From positions 1-64,000 of the forward strand of contig NZ_JBHYXZ010000022.1 in the NCBI RefSeq assembly GCF_042752395.1: 64,000 nucleotides of DNA, in the 5' to 3' direction. Made by a program: the position numbers and the translations under genes. The DNA comes from Actinosynnema sp042752395. Its GTDB lineage: Bacteria > Actinomycetota > Actinomycetes > Mycobacteriales > Pseudonocardiaceae. This document shows, in pieces, positions 33,376 to 41,589 of this stretch (position 1 is its first letter; the number at the start of each line of letters is the position of its first letter). Under the pieces are notes generated by a model. The model had not been told where the DNA came from. It did no database searches and saw only the letters and a list, made by a program, of their open reading frames with translations.

Positions 33376-35625
33376 TCACCCCTTCAGCCGGGCGGCGGCG
33401 ATCACGGCCTGGCCGTAGCTGATACCGCCGTCGTTGACCGGTGCGCGTCGACCCACGTGCACCTCGAACCCCGCGTCCGCCAGCTGGCGCGCCAGGGCGG
33501 TGGTGAGCCTGTTGTTCTGGAACACCCCGCCACCCAGGCAGACGGTGCGCAACCCGGTGGCGCCGGCGGCCTGCTCGACCAGCGCGCGCGTGGCGTGCAC
33601 GAGGGTGGTGTGGAAGCGGGCCGCGACGGCGCCGACCGGCTGCTCGCAGAGCACCACGTCGCGCAACGTCGGCACCGGGTCGTAGACCCACAGCGAGCCG
33701 CGGCGGTGCAGCCGCCACGAGAGCGCCTCGCCGTCCGGGTGACCGGACGCCGCGGCCTCCAACCGCATCGCGGCCTCGCCTTCGTAGCTGTTGTCGTCGC
33801 ACACCCCCAGCAGGGCTGCCACGGCGTCGAAGAGCCGGCCGACGCTGGAGGCGACCGGGCTGCGGACTGCGCGGTCCACCATCCGTCGCACGACCTCGAC
33901 CTCGCGCTCGCCCACGCGGTCCAGCAGCGCTTCGGGCAAGACCGGTGCGGCTCCGAAATCCTCGGCTCCGAACAGGTAGCCCAACGCCATTCGGGCGGGG
34001 CGGCGCACGGCCGCCTCGCCGCCGGGCAGCGGCGCGGTCCCGATCCGGCCCACCCGTCGGTAGCCCCGGTAGTCGGCCACCAGGACCTCACCGCCCCACA
34101 ACGTGCCGTCGTCGCCGAGCCCGAGGCCGTCGTAGGCCACGCCGAGGAACCGGCCGCGCACACCGCAGTCGGCCGCCGTGGCCGCGACGTGCGCGTGGTG
34201 GTGCTGGACGACGATGCGCCGATCGGCCGGCCAACGGACGGCGTGCCGCGTCGACAGGTAACCGGGGTGCAGGTCGTGCGCACAGTACCGGGGATCGGTT
34301 TCCTGCCAGCGGCACAGCATCCGCGCGGTGTCCTCGAACGCGGCGAGCGTCTCCGCGTCGGACAGGTCGCCGACGTGCGGGCCGACCACCGCCCGGTCAC
34401 CGACCGCCAGCGCCGTCGTGTGCTTGAGCTGCGCCCCCACCGCCAGCACGGGTTCCGGGGCGGTGGCGGGGAGCGGCAGCGGCTCCGGCGCATATCCCCG
34501 TGCCCGGCGCAGCAGCGAGGCGCCGCGCACCACCGAATCGTCGTAGCGGGCGCGGATCGGCCGGTCGTGCGCCAGGATCCCGTCGACCAGCGGCCCCAGT
34601 GAGGCACGGGCCGCGCCGTCATCGGTGACGATCGGTTCGCCCGAGCGGTTGCCGCTGGTCACCACGAGTGGCCGGTCGAGTTCGGCCAGCAGCAGGTGGT
34701 GCAGCGGGCTGTACGGCAGCAATACCCCGACCTCGGTCAGACCGGGCGCGACCGAAGGCGCCAGGCCCGCGTCGGCGCGCCGCGGCAGCAGCACGATCGG
34801 CGCGGCGACCGACGTCAGCGCCGCCGTGTCCGCCACGAGCGCCAGCGCACGGGCAGCCCGCACCGTGCCGACCATGACGGGGAACGCCTTGCGGGGGCGC
34901 TGCTTCGCGACGCGCAGCCTGCCGACCGCTGCCTCGTCCCTCGCGTCGCACACGAACTGGTACCCGCCGACACCCTTGATGGCGACGACGCCGCCATCCG
35001 CCACCACGGCGACCGCGGCGCGCAAGGCGTCCTCGCCGGACAGCGCGCCCCACGACAGCGTGGGACCGCAGTCCGGGCACGCGATCGGTTCGGCGTGGAA
35101 CCTCCGGTCACCCGGATCCCGGTACTCCGCCGCGCAAGCCGGGCACATGGCGAAGCGGCGCATGGTGGTGCGGATCCGGTCGTAGGGCAGCGCCGCCACG
35201 ATGGTCGCCCGCGGACCGCATTCGGCGCAGTTGGTGAACGGGTAGCGGTAGCGGCGGTCGGTCGGGTCGAACAGCTCCGTCAGGCAGCGTCCGCAGGTGG
35301 CCAGGTCCGGTGGCAGCCACCGGTGTCCGACACCGCCGCCCGCCGAGCTGTCCCGGACCACGAACCCCGGCAGCGGCGCCGCGTCGACCGGCATCGGGGA
35401 CACCTCCACCGACTCGACGCACGCCACCTGAGGTGGCTGCTCCCGCACCAGCCGGCGGAACTCGGCGAGGTCCTCCGGCTCGCCCGCCGCAGTGATCACC
35501 ACGTGGCCGTCCACGTTGCGCACCTCCCCGTCGAGGTGCAGCGCCGAGGCGAGCCGGTGGACGTGGGGTCGGAACCCCACGCCCTGCACCGTGCCGCGCA
35601 CCTCGATGCGCTCGACCTGCCTCAC
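33376..35625 (-). CDS. hypF: Carbamoyltransferase HypF
   Basis: A 749-residue protein that makes the carbamoyl group (from carbamoyl phosphate and ATP) for cyanide ligands. Domains in order: acylphosphatase (about 1-95, VRGTVQGVGFRPHVHRLA), two zinc fingers (CGRCLTELFD, CAECG, CPACAAEY, CPDCG; about 110-185), YrdC-like adenylation domain (about 200-380), and the Kae1-like carbamoyltransferase domain (QHHHAHVAATAADCG, then CLGGGVFQNNRL). GTG at 35625 overlaps the upstream stop as GTGA. Confidence 0.96.
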   Translation of the reverse strand: MRQVERIEVRGTVQGVGFRPHVHRLASALHLDGEVRNVDGHVVITAAGEPEDLAEFRRLVREQPPQVACVESVEVSPMPVDAAPLPGFVVRDSSAGGGVGHRWLPPDLATCGRCLTELFDPTDRRYRYPFTNCAECGPRATIVAALPYDRIRTTMRRFAMCPACAAEYRDPGDRRFHAEPIACPDCGPTLSWGALSGEDALRAAVAVVADGGVVAIKGVGGYQFVCDARDEAAVGRLRVAKQRPRKAFPVMVGTVRAARALALVADTAALTSVAAPIVLLPRRADAGLAPSVAPGLTEVGVLLPYSPLHHLLLAELDRPLVVTSGNRSGEPIVTDDGAARASLGPLVDGILAHDRPIRARYDDSVVRGASLLRRARGYAPEPLPLPATAPEPVLAVGAQLKHTTALAVGDRAVVGPHVGDLSDAETLAAFEDTARMLCRWQETDPRYCAHDLHPGYLSTRHAVRWPADRRIVVQHHHAHVAATAADCGVRGRFLGVAYDGLGLGDDGTLWGGEVLVADYRGYRRVGRIGTAPLPGGEAAVRRPARMALGYLFGAEDFGAAPVLPEALLDRVGEREVEVVRRMVDRAVRSPVASSVGRLFDAVAALLGVCDDNSYEGEAAMRLEAAASGHPDGEALSWRLHRRGSLWVYDPVPTLRDVVLCEQPVGAVAARFHTTLVHATRALVEQAAGATGLRTVCLGGGVFQNNRLTTALARQLADAGFEVHVGRRAPVNDGGISYGQAVIAAARLKG

Positions 35626-37850
35626 CGCCGCCGCTCCAGCATCAGCCGCCGCTCGGCCGAGCCGATCACGGACCTCGTGGCGGCGACGGCGTCGGGGTTG
35701 ACCGAGACCGAGGTGATGCCCAGCCGGACCAGGTGCTCGGCGAACTCCGGCTTGGCCGAGGGCGCCTGGCCGCACAGCGAGGAGGTGATCCCGGCGTCGC
35801 GGCAGGCGGTGATGATCCGGCCGATGGCGTCGAGCACTGCCGGGTCGGACTCGTCGAACAGGTCGGCGCAGATCTCGGAGTCGCGGTCGACGCCGAGCAC
35901 GAGTTGGGTGAGGTCGTTGCTGCCGATGGACACGCCGTCGATGCCCATGCGGGCGTACTCGGGGATCCGGTAGGCCACCGACGGGACCTCGGCCATGACC
36001 CAGCGGTGCAGGCCGCGGTGGTGGCCGAGCGGACTGCGGTCGACCAGCTCCAGGCACGCCTCCAGTTCCCACTTGGTGCGCACGAACGGGATCATGACGT
36101 GCAGGTTCGGCGTCTGCTCGCGCACCCGGGCCAGGGCCTGCAGCTCGAGCGCGAACAGCGTCGGGTCCCGCACGTACCGGTAGCAGCCGCGGAAGCCGAT
36201 CATCGGGTTGTGCTCGTGCGGCTCGAACTCCTCGCCACCCGTCAGGCCGCGGAACTCGTTGGTGCGGAAGTCCATGGTCCGGTAGACGACCGGTCGGGCG
36301 CCGAACGGACGGGTGATGCGCAGCAGCGAACCGGACATGGCGGCGAGGAAGTCCTCACTGCCGTGCCGGGCGAGGAACCGCCGCGGGTGCTCGCCCCCGA
36401 GCGCTTCGGTGAGCATGAACTCCGCGCGCAGCAGGCCGACGCCGTCGACCGGCTGCCCGGCCACCTCGGCGGCGTGGTCGGGCATGCCGAGGTTGACGTA
36501 CAGCCGGGTGCCCAGCGCCTCGCCGGCGACCGCGACGGCGGTGCGGCTCGTGGCGACCGCCGGGGCGGCGAACGTCCCGGCGGTGACCGTGCCCGCGGTG
36601 CCGTCGACGGTCACGGCCTGGCCGTCGTGGAGGGCGGTCGTGGCCGATCCGGTGCCCACGACGCACGGCACGCCGAGTTCGCGGGCGACGATGGCGGCGT
36701 GGCAGGTGATCCCGCCGCCGTCCGTGACCACGGCGGCGGCCCGCCGCATGGTCGGCACCCAGTCGGGGTTGGTCATCTCGGCGACGAGCACCTCGCCGTC
36801 GCGCAGCCGGTCACCGTCGGCAGGGGAGGCGAGGACGCGCACCCGACCCGGGGCGAGGCCGGGTGACGCGCCCAGGCCGGTGACGAGCGGAGCGGCGGGG
36901 GCATCCGGCTCCGTGCCACCCGGCAGGGTGGTGATCGGACGGGACTGGACGAGCCAGGTGCGACCCTCCGCGATCGCCCACTCGATGTCCTGCGGCGTGC
37001 CGTAGTGCCGCTCGACCCGCAAGCCCAGCCGTCCCAGCTCCTCGGCTTCGGCCCGGTCCAGCACCCGGCGCGACGACTCGTCGGGGGCGAGGGGCACGCG
37101 CAGGTCGGTGCCGTCGGGCCCGCGCACGACCTTGTGCGACTTGCGCCCGACCCGGACGTCCACGAGGGACACGTCGTCGCCGTAGCGGCGCAGGATGTAG
37201 GTGTCGGGTTCGACCGCGCCGCTGACGACGACCTCGCCGAGCCCGAACGCTCCCTCCACCACCACCCGCTCGCGCTCGCCGGTGGCAGGGTCGGCGGTGA
37301 ACAGGACACCCGAGCGCTCGGAGTCCACCATCCGCTGCACGACCACCGCGATGGCGGGCTCCTCGGTCAACCCCTTCTCGGCCCGGTAGGACAGGGAACG
37401 GGCGCCGAACAGCGACGCCCAGCAGTCCAACAGCCGCTCGACCAGCTCCTGGTCGCCGACGGTGTTGGTGAAGGTGCTGTTCATGCCCGCGAACGACGCG
37501 CCCGCCGTGTCCTCGGAGGTCGCCGACGAGCGGACCGCGACCGACACCCGGTCACCCAGTGCGTGGTAGTGCTCCAACACCCGGGCCGAGACCTCGTCGG
37601 CCACGCCGGTCTTGCGCACCAGCGCTTGCAATCGTTCGGGCGTGCCGTTGTCGCAGCCCGCGGCGAGCAGGTCGGTCAGCTGCTCGCGCACCGGCCCCAT
37701 CGAGGTCAGGTAGGCGTCGGCGGTGACGACGAAACCCGGCGGCACGGGGAAGCCGGCCGCGGTCAGCTCGCCCAGGTTCGCGCCCTTGCCCCCGGCGATC
37801 GGGGTGTCGTGCGCCCGCAGTTCGGCGAAGGTCCTGACGAACTCGTTCAC
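35622..37850 (-). CDS. Phosphoenolpyruvate synthase-like dikinase
   Basis: A 742-residue protein. The N-terminal ATP-grasp domain (about 1-320) has GGKGANLGELTAAGFPVPPGF and VRSSATSEDTAGASFAGM. The swivelling domain has TDGGGITCHAAIVARELG with the phospho-His. The C-terminal TIM barrel has GSNDLTQLVLGVDRDS and SLCGQAPS. Interconversion of pyruvate and PEP using ATP is expected. A typical PEP synthase is about 790 residues, so it is slightly short but complete. GTG at 37850 overlaps the nitroreductase stop, and its stop overlaps hypF, both as GTGA. Placement in a hyp operon implies PEP/pyruvate control when hydrogenase is made. Confidence 0.9.
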   Translation of the reverse strand: MNEFVRTFAELRAHDTPIAGGKGANLGELTAAGFPVPPGFVVTADAYLTSMGPVREQLTDLLAAGCDNGTPERLQALVRKTGVADEVSARVLEHYHALGDRVSVAVRSSATSEDTAGASFAGMNSTFTNTVGDQELVERLLDCWASLFGARSLSYRAEKGLTEEPAIAVVVQRMVDSERSGVLFTADPATGERERVVVEGAFGLGEVVVSGAVEPDTYILRRYGDDVSLVDVRVGRKSHKVVRGPDGTDLRVPLAPDESSRRVLDRAEAEELGRLGLRVERHYGTPQDIEWAIAEGRTWLVQSRPITTLPGGTEPDAPAAPLVTGLGASPGLAPGRVRVLASPADGDRLRDGEVLVAEMTNPDWVPTMRRAAAVVTDGGGITCHAAIVARELGVPCVVGTGSATTALHDGQAVTVDGTAGTVTAGTFAAPAVATSRTAVAVAGEALGTRLYVNLGMPDHAAEVAGQPVDGVGLLRAEFMLTEALGGEHPRRFLARHGSEDFLAAMSGSLLRITRPFGARPVVYRTMDFRTNEFRGLTGGEEFEPHEHNPMIGFRGCYRYVRDPTLFALELQALARVREQTPNLHVMIPFVRTKWELEACLELVDRSPLGHHRGLHRWVMAEVPSVAYRIPEYARMGIDGVSIGSNDLTQLVLGVDRDSEICADLFDESDPAVLDAIGRIITACRDAGITSSLCGQAPSAKPEFAEHLVRLGITSVSVNPDAVAATRSVIGSAERRLMLERRR

Positions 37851-38842
37851 GTCCGCTCCCACTGGTCGATGACGTCGGCGAGGTGGCGGCGGGGTGTGGG
37901 AGGCAGCGGGTCGGCGTTGAACGCGGCCCAGCCGACCCGCACCAGGATCTGCGGGCAGGAGCTGCCGTCGAGCACCTCGGCGCGGATCCTGTTCCTGGTC
38001 GCGGCGACCTCCATGGGTTGGCTGAGCGGGCACGTCGCGAGACCGGCCGCGGTCGCCTCCAGCAGCACGGCGCTCATCGCTTCCCCGGCGCGCAGCCTCG
38101 ACAGGGCGTCGTCCGAGGACGTGGCCAGCACCAGCAGCGACGCCCCGTCGTCCTCCCAGTCGTCCCGGCGCGCGTCCACCAGTTCACCGCCGGGGAACTC
38201 GCGGAGCCGGACGTCGCCGTGCTGTGGCACGCCGGCGGGCGCGTTGGCGGCGGGCACCCCGTCGACGGTCGCGTGGCCGCCGCTCCAGCGGCGGGCCTCC
38301 GCCCGGTAGGCGGGGTCCGCGTCCTGGGCTGCGGCGGCTTCGCCGATCGCGGTGGCCAACTCGAACCGGTCACGGGTGGCGACCACCTCGTGGGCGATCA
38401 CGCCCTCCTCCACCGCCCGCGCGGTCAACAGGTCGAGCACCGGCCGGGGCACCTCCCAGGACGAGAAGCGGCGGCGGTCGGTGCGGCGGCGCGGGATGGC
38501 GGAGGCCATCGCCACGTCGGCGTCGGTCGGCTCCCGTCGCGTGAATTCGACGGCCGCGAGGTGGCCCGGGTCGGCGGGGTTCGGCAGGCGGTGGACCACC
38601 GCTCGCCACCCGAGCGCCGCCAGCGCCACCCGCAGGTGGTGCAGCGCGGCGCCGCAGCTGAGCAGCAGGTCCGCACCGCGCGGATCGGTGGCGGGCAGGC
38701 CGCGGAACGGGTCCGCGTACAGGTGCACGCTCGGTCCGCCCAGTCGCCAGCGCCACGGTTGGGTGTTGTGCACCGAGGGAGCGCGGCAGGCCAGGGCCAG
38801 CGCCGCTGAGATCGTTTCTTGGTCCGGCCGGCTGGGGTCCAT
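37847..38842 (-). CDS. Acg-family nitroreductase-like protein, second copy
   Basis: A 331-residue Acg-type protein. Motifs APSVHNTQPWRWRLGG, LLLSCGAALHHLRVALAALG and IPRRRTDRRRF match the copy at 21250-22245 in order and length. It is the first gene of a minus-strand operon running through the PEP synthase-like gene and hypF-C-D-E. ATG at 38842 has GGAGG 8 nt upstream and was preferred over the longer open frame. Two DosR-like sites are upstream, which would place the whole hyp set under the same control. Confidence 0.88.
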   Translation of the reverse strand: MDPSRPDQETISAALALACRAPSVHNTQPWRWRLGGPSVHLYADPFRGLPATDPRGADLLLSCGAALHHLRVALAALGWRAVVHRLPNPADPGHLAAVEFTRREPTDADVAMASAIPRRRTDRRRFSSWEVPRPVLDLLTARAVEEGVIAHEVVATRDRFELATAIGEAAAAQDADPAYRAEARRWSGGHATVDGVPAANAPAGVPQHGDVRLREFPGGELVDARRDDWEDDGASLLVLATSSDDALSRLRAGEAMSAVLLEATAAGLATCPLSQPMEVAATRNRIRAEVLDGSSCPQILVRVGWAAFNADPLPPTPRRHLADVIDQWERT

Positions 38843-38911
38843 TCGACCCACCTCCGTGCTGTGGTTTCGCGGTTCGCCTCCGACCGTGGCACCGGAGCCG
38901 GTCGTGTCGCA

Positions 38912-38948
38912 GGGTCGTAGGTCCCGAATCAGCGGGGACCGATGTGCC
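38912..38948 (-). promoter_or_regulatory. Pair of DosR-like boxes before the nitroreductase-pps-hyp operon
   Basis: GGGTCGTAGGTCCC (38912-38925, full match to GGGNCNNNRGTCCC) and, on the minus strand, GGCACATCGGTCCC (38935-38948, one mismatch). Starts are 23 bp apart; the nearer is 69 bp before the ATG. Confidence 0.65.
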
Positions 38949-38961
38949 GCCCCCGCACGCT

Positions 38962-39003
38962 CCACCGTGGACCGCTTCACCGTGGACCGCTCCACCGTGG
39001 GCG
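38962..39003. repeat. Short tandem repeat, about 15-bp unit, nearly three copies
   Basis: CCACCGTGGACCGCTT-like units follow one another (CACCGTGGACCGCTT, CACCGTGGACCGCTC, CACCGTGGGCGG). Each contains the palindrome CCACGGTGG-like core CACCGTGG. It lies next to the DosR-like pair at 38912-38948. Confidence 0.6.
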
Positions 39004-39126
39004 GTCCCGCACGCGGTCACCCGTTCGGGGTGCCGGGTGCAGTCGCCCGCCGGTGTGGTCGACCGGCGACGGTGGTGACCCGATCGGTCGTCGACCACGG
39101 GTTGCGGGCCCCGGTGTGCTCGGGAC

Positions 39127-39241
39127 AGGGCCGGAAGTCCCTGTGCGCCGGTGACCGTCGCGGCGACCAAAGACCCCGGGTGCCGAGCCGGGGCCGGGGG
39201 AGCCTGGGAGATCCGGATCGCGTCGAGGAGGTCGTGACGTG
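39127..39241 (+). repeat. Duplicated promoter block, copy A
   Basis: About 112 bp that align with 40465-40579 at roughly 85% identity by eye, including two DosR-like boxes and the AGGAGGTCGTGAC ribosome site. Copy A leads to a frame that is lost in an assembly gap. Boxes: GGGCCGGAAGTCCC at 39128-39141 (full match) and GCGACCAAAGACCC at 39163-39176 (minus strand GGGTCTTTGGTCGC, one mismatch); starts 35 bp apart. Confidence 0.75.
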
Positions 39242-39624
39242 GCAGTGCGATCGGACGCTCCCGGTTCCGGTTCCGGCGCCACCTCCCGCCCGGAGCCGAC
39301 CACACCGTGCGCGTGCCGTGCCGTCCTACCGGGTCGACCACACCCGGATCCGGACCACCGCGACGGCGACCGGTTCCTCGGGGGGGGCCACCCCCCGCGT
39401 GGGGAGCTGGGGCGCCGGATGCGGGGGGGGGGGCGCGCCGGGGCGGCGGGGGAGAGAGAGCGCGCGCGCCGAGANNNNNNNNNNCCCACCCGGGGGGGGT
39501 GCGGTGCCGTCATCCGGGGACCACCACCCCCTGTCCCGCCCCCCCGCGCGGGCCCCGGTTCCCTCGCCGCTCCCCCCGCCTTTGGGCCACGGGGGGCGCC
39601 ACGATCGCGGGTCGGCGCCGCCCC

Positions 39625-39673
39625 GGGGCCGGAGTCCTCGATGACCGGCCTCGCAATCCGGGGCCGGTGTCCG
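39625..39673 (+). promoter_or_regulatory. Pair of DosR-like boxes before hsp20
   Basis: GGGGCCGGAGTCCT (39625-39638) and GGGGCCGGTGTCCG (39660-39673), one and two mismatches to GGGNCNNNRGTCCC. Starts are 35 bp apart, the same spacing as in both copies of the duplicated promoter block. The nearer is 49 bp before the hsp20 ATG. Confidence 0.6.
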
Positions 39674-39722
39674 CCTTGGCGGTCCGGACCCGGGAGAACT
39701 CACGAAGAGCGAAGGAGTTGCC

Positions 39723-40133
39723 ATGACAACGGTCGAGAGGCGTCCCGTCGGCGGTCTGATCCCGGAGGTGGTCGGTCTGTTCGAGGCCGCGTGGCCGTTC
39801 GGCCCGCGCCACTCCGTCCAGGTCGAGGACTACTTCGAGGACGGCACCTACGTGCTGCGCGCGGAGCTGCCGGGCCTCGACGCCGACTCCGACATCGCGG
39901 TGAGCACCACGGGAGACCGGCTCACCATCACCGCCGAGAGGGAGCAGCGGGCGCGCGAGCAGCACCGCTCGGAGTTCCGCTACGGCTCCTTCACCCGCAC
40001 CGTCACGCTCCCCAAGGGCGCCGACGCCGACGCCATGACCGCGACGTACCGCAAGGGCATCCTCGAGGTCCGCGTGCCGGTCGCGGAGAACGCGGGCGCA
40101 CGCAAGATCCGCGTGGAGGCGCAAGAGGACTAG
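39723..40133 (+). CDS. Hsp20/alpha-crystallin family small heat shock protein
   Basis: A 136-residue ATP-independent chaperone of the Acr/HspX type. The alpha-crystallin domain (about 35-125) has VEDYFEDGTYVLRAELPGLD, GDRLTITAERE and FRYGSFTRTVTLPKGAD. The end GILEVRVPV contains the V-x-V oligomerisation motif. ATG at 39723 follows AAGGAG. HspX is the best known DosR target in mycobacteria, and two DosR-like sites lie just upstream. A strong hairpin terminator follows at 40157-40192. Confidence 0.94.
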   Translation: MTTVERRPVGGLIPEVVGLFEAAWPFGPRHSVQVEDYFEDGTYVLRAELPGLDADSDIAVSTTGDRLTITAEREQRAREQHRSEFRYGSFTRTVTLPKGADADAMTATYRKGILEVRVPVAENAGARKIRVEAQED

Positions 40134-40156
40134 GTTCCGCGCCCGACGCGAACACC

Positions 40157-40192
40157 GACGGGCACGTGTCGGCTCGGCGGCACGTGCCCGTC
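40157..40192 (+). terminator. Hairpin after hsp20
   Basis: GACGGGCACGTG (40157-40168) and CACGTGCCCGTC (40181-40192) form a perfect 12-bp stem with a 12-nt loop, 24 nt after the hsp20 stop. No U-run is visible, which is common in such high-GC terminators. Confidence 0.7.
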
Positions 40193-40464
40193 CGATCGAC
40201 GTCGGCACGGTGGGCATCCCGGCGAACTCGCCGATCGGCCACGAGGACACCGGGATGCGCACCATCCCGCCGCGTCACCTCGGTCGTCCGTTCTCGCAAC
40301 CGGCCGTGGTCCTCGTGGCGTCCGTGTTGGTCGGGTCCGGTCGGGCGGCGTGTGGCGAGTCGTGTGGCGTGCCTGGCGCACCGTCTGACGTCGGCGTGGG
40401 CGATCCGGTGGTGCTTGCTGGTCACCCGATCGGGTTGCGGACTCGCGCTCGGAGTATCCGCGGC

Positions 40465-40579
40465 AGAGTCGGAAGTCCCTGGCCTCCGGTGACCGTCGCG
40501 GCGACCAAGGACCCTGTGCGCCGGTTCCCGGCCCGAGGAGCCTGGGGGCACCGGATCGCGCCGAGGAGGTCGTGACATG
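40465..40579 (+). repeat. Duplicated promoter block, copy B, with paired DosR-like boxes
   Basis: Second copy of the block at 39127-39241. It contains GAGTCGGAAGTCCC (40466-40479, one mismatch) and GCGACCAAGGACCC (40501-40514; minus strand GGGTCCTTGGTCGC, one mismatch), again with starts 35 bp apart, and the ribosome site before the Rv1733c-like ATG. Confidence 0.75.
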
Positions 40580-41179
40580 GAGATGTGGTCGGGCGGTGTC
40601 GTCTCACGGCTGGCGCGGCGGTTCTGGGTCTGGCGCAACCCCCTGGCCCGCGCTGGGGACCGGTTGGAGAGCGGGGTGGCGCTGGTCGCGGTGACGGTGG
40701 CGCTGACGGGCCTGCCCGTCGCCGCCGCGCTCGGCTCCGAGGTCCACGTGCGGCAGGTGGCGCTCTCCTCGGAGCAGTCGCGCACCCGCCACCAGGTGGA
40801 CGCCGTGCTGTCGGTGGACACGCCCGGGGACGTCGGCGGCACCGAGCACACCGCCACGACGACGTACGTCGTGCACGCCACGTGGGCGCTGCCCGACGGT
40901 ACGGCCCGGCAGGGTGCGGTTCGGGTGACCGGTGGCAGGTCCGCCGGCAGCGAGATCCCGATCTGGGTCGACGACGGTGGGTCGCCGGTGGACCCGCCGT
41001 TGACCGCCGAGGGCGCCGTCGTCACCGCGGCGACGGTGGCGGTGGGCTCCTGGCTCGCGCTGGGCGGTGCGATGGCACTCCTCTACGGGCTGGTTCGCGG
41101 CGTCCACGTCAAGCTCCGCCGTCAGCGGTGGGCGCTGGAGTGGGCGGCGGTCGAACCCGGTTGGCGGAAGCTCGCGTGA
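40577..41179 (+). CDS. Rv1733c-like two-helix membrane protein
   Basis: A 200-residue protein. It starts with a charged cytosolic patch and the family phrase WRNPLARAGDRLESG, then membrane helix 1 (about 34-56, VALVAVTVALTGLPVAAALGS). An extracytoplasmic domain of about 90 residues follows (TTTYVVHATWALPDGTARQG), then helix 2 (about 155-175, VGSWLALGGAMALLYGLV). Rv1733c-type proteins are DosR-regulated and of unknown function. ATG at 40577 has AGGAGGT upstream. Paired DosR-like boxes lie in the duplicated promoter block. Confidence 0.87.
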   Translation: MEMWSGGVVSRLARRFWVWRNPLARAGDRLESGVALVAVTVALTGLPVAAALGSEVHVRQVALSSEQSRTRHQVDAVLSVDTPGDVGGTEHTATTTYVVHATWALPDGTARQGAVRVTGGRSAGSEIPIWVDDGGSPVDPPLTAEGAVVTAATVAVGSWLALGGAMALLYGLVRGVHVKLRRQRWALEWAAVEPGWRKLA

Positions 41180-41301
41180 CGGCGTGCCCTGCGCGACGTC
41201 CCGGTGCAGGTGCCCTGTGGCACCAACCGTCCCGGGAACCACCCGTTCGTGTGGCCTGGGCAACGCTTCGGCATCAAGAGGGCAGGACCGGAGGTGCGGC
41301 G

Positions 41302-41589
41302 ATGAAGGCACAGGTCGGGGATTGGGTGGTCGTCGAGGGCGTCAGCCTCGGCGTACCGACGCGGCGGGGCCAAGTGGTGGAGTTGCGCCACCCGGACGGC
41401 TCGCCGCCGTACCTCGTGCACTGGTTGGACACGGGCCGGCGGACGCTCGTGTTCCCCGGGCCCGATGCCCGTGTGGTGCCCGCTGAGGACGAGGCGCGGC
41501 GGTTCGCCGCGCCGGCCGACACCGGCACGGTGCACGGGGAGTCAGCGCCGGCCACGCGGGCGAGGCCGCGGATCCCGGGTGTGGCATGA
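41302..41589 (+). CDS. DUF1918 protein, Rv0569-like
   Basis: A 95-residue protein. The first 65 residues match DUF1918/Rv0569: MKAQVGDWVVVEGVSLG, RRGQVVELRHPDGSPPYLVHWLDTG, FPGPDARVVPAE. This is an SH3-like small barrel seen in DosR-regulated proteins of unknown function. ATG at 41302 has GGAGGT upstream. Its stop overlaps the GH65 start as ATGA, so the two are coupled. Confidence 0.9.
   Translation: MKAQVGDWVVVEGVSLGVPTRRGQVVELRHPDGSPPYLVHWLDTGRRTLVFPGPDARVVPAEDEARRFAAPADTGTVHGESAPATRARPRIPGVA

Larger units (their letters stand above)
38949..39722. other. Intergenic region with duplicated promoter block and a 10-N gap
   Basis: This 774-bp region holds the first copy of the duplicated promoter block (39127-39241), then a frame starting near GTG 39239 that runs into G/C homopolymers and ten Ns at 39475-39484. 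The equivalent start in the second copy (40577) opens an Rv1733c-like gene, but the frame here does not resemble it, so no gene is called. Base quality around 39380-39600 looks poor. Confidence 0.5.

Noticed and set aside
35622..38033. N-terminal extension of the PEP synthase-like frame
   Set aside because: The extension overlaps the nitroreductase gene; GTG at 37850 with GTGA overlap gives the normal dikinase N-terminus.
40210..40575. 121-codon plus-strand frame between hsp20 and the Rv1733c-like gene
   Set aside because: It runs through the duplicated promoter block and the DosR-like boxes and has no family features.
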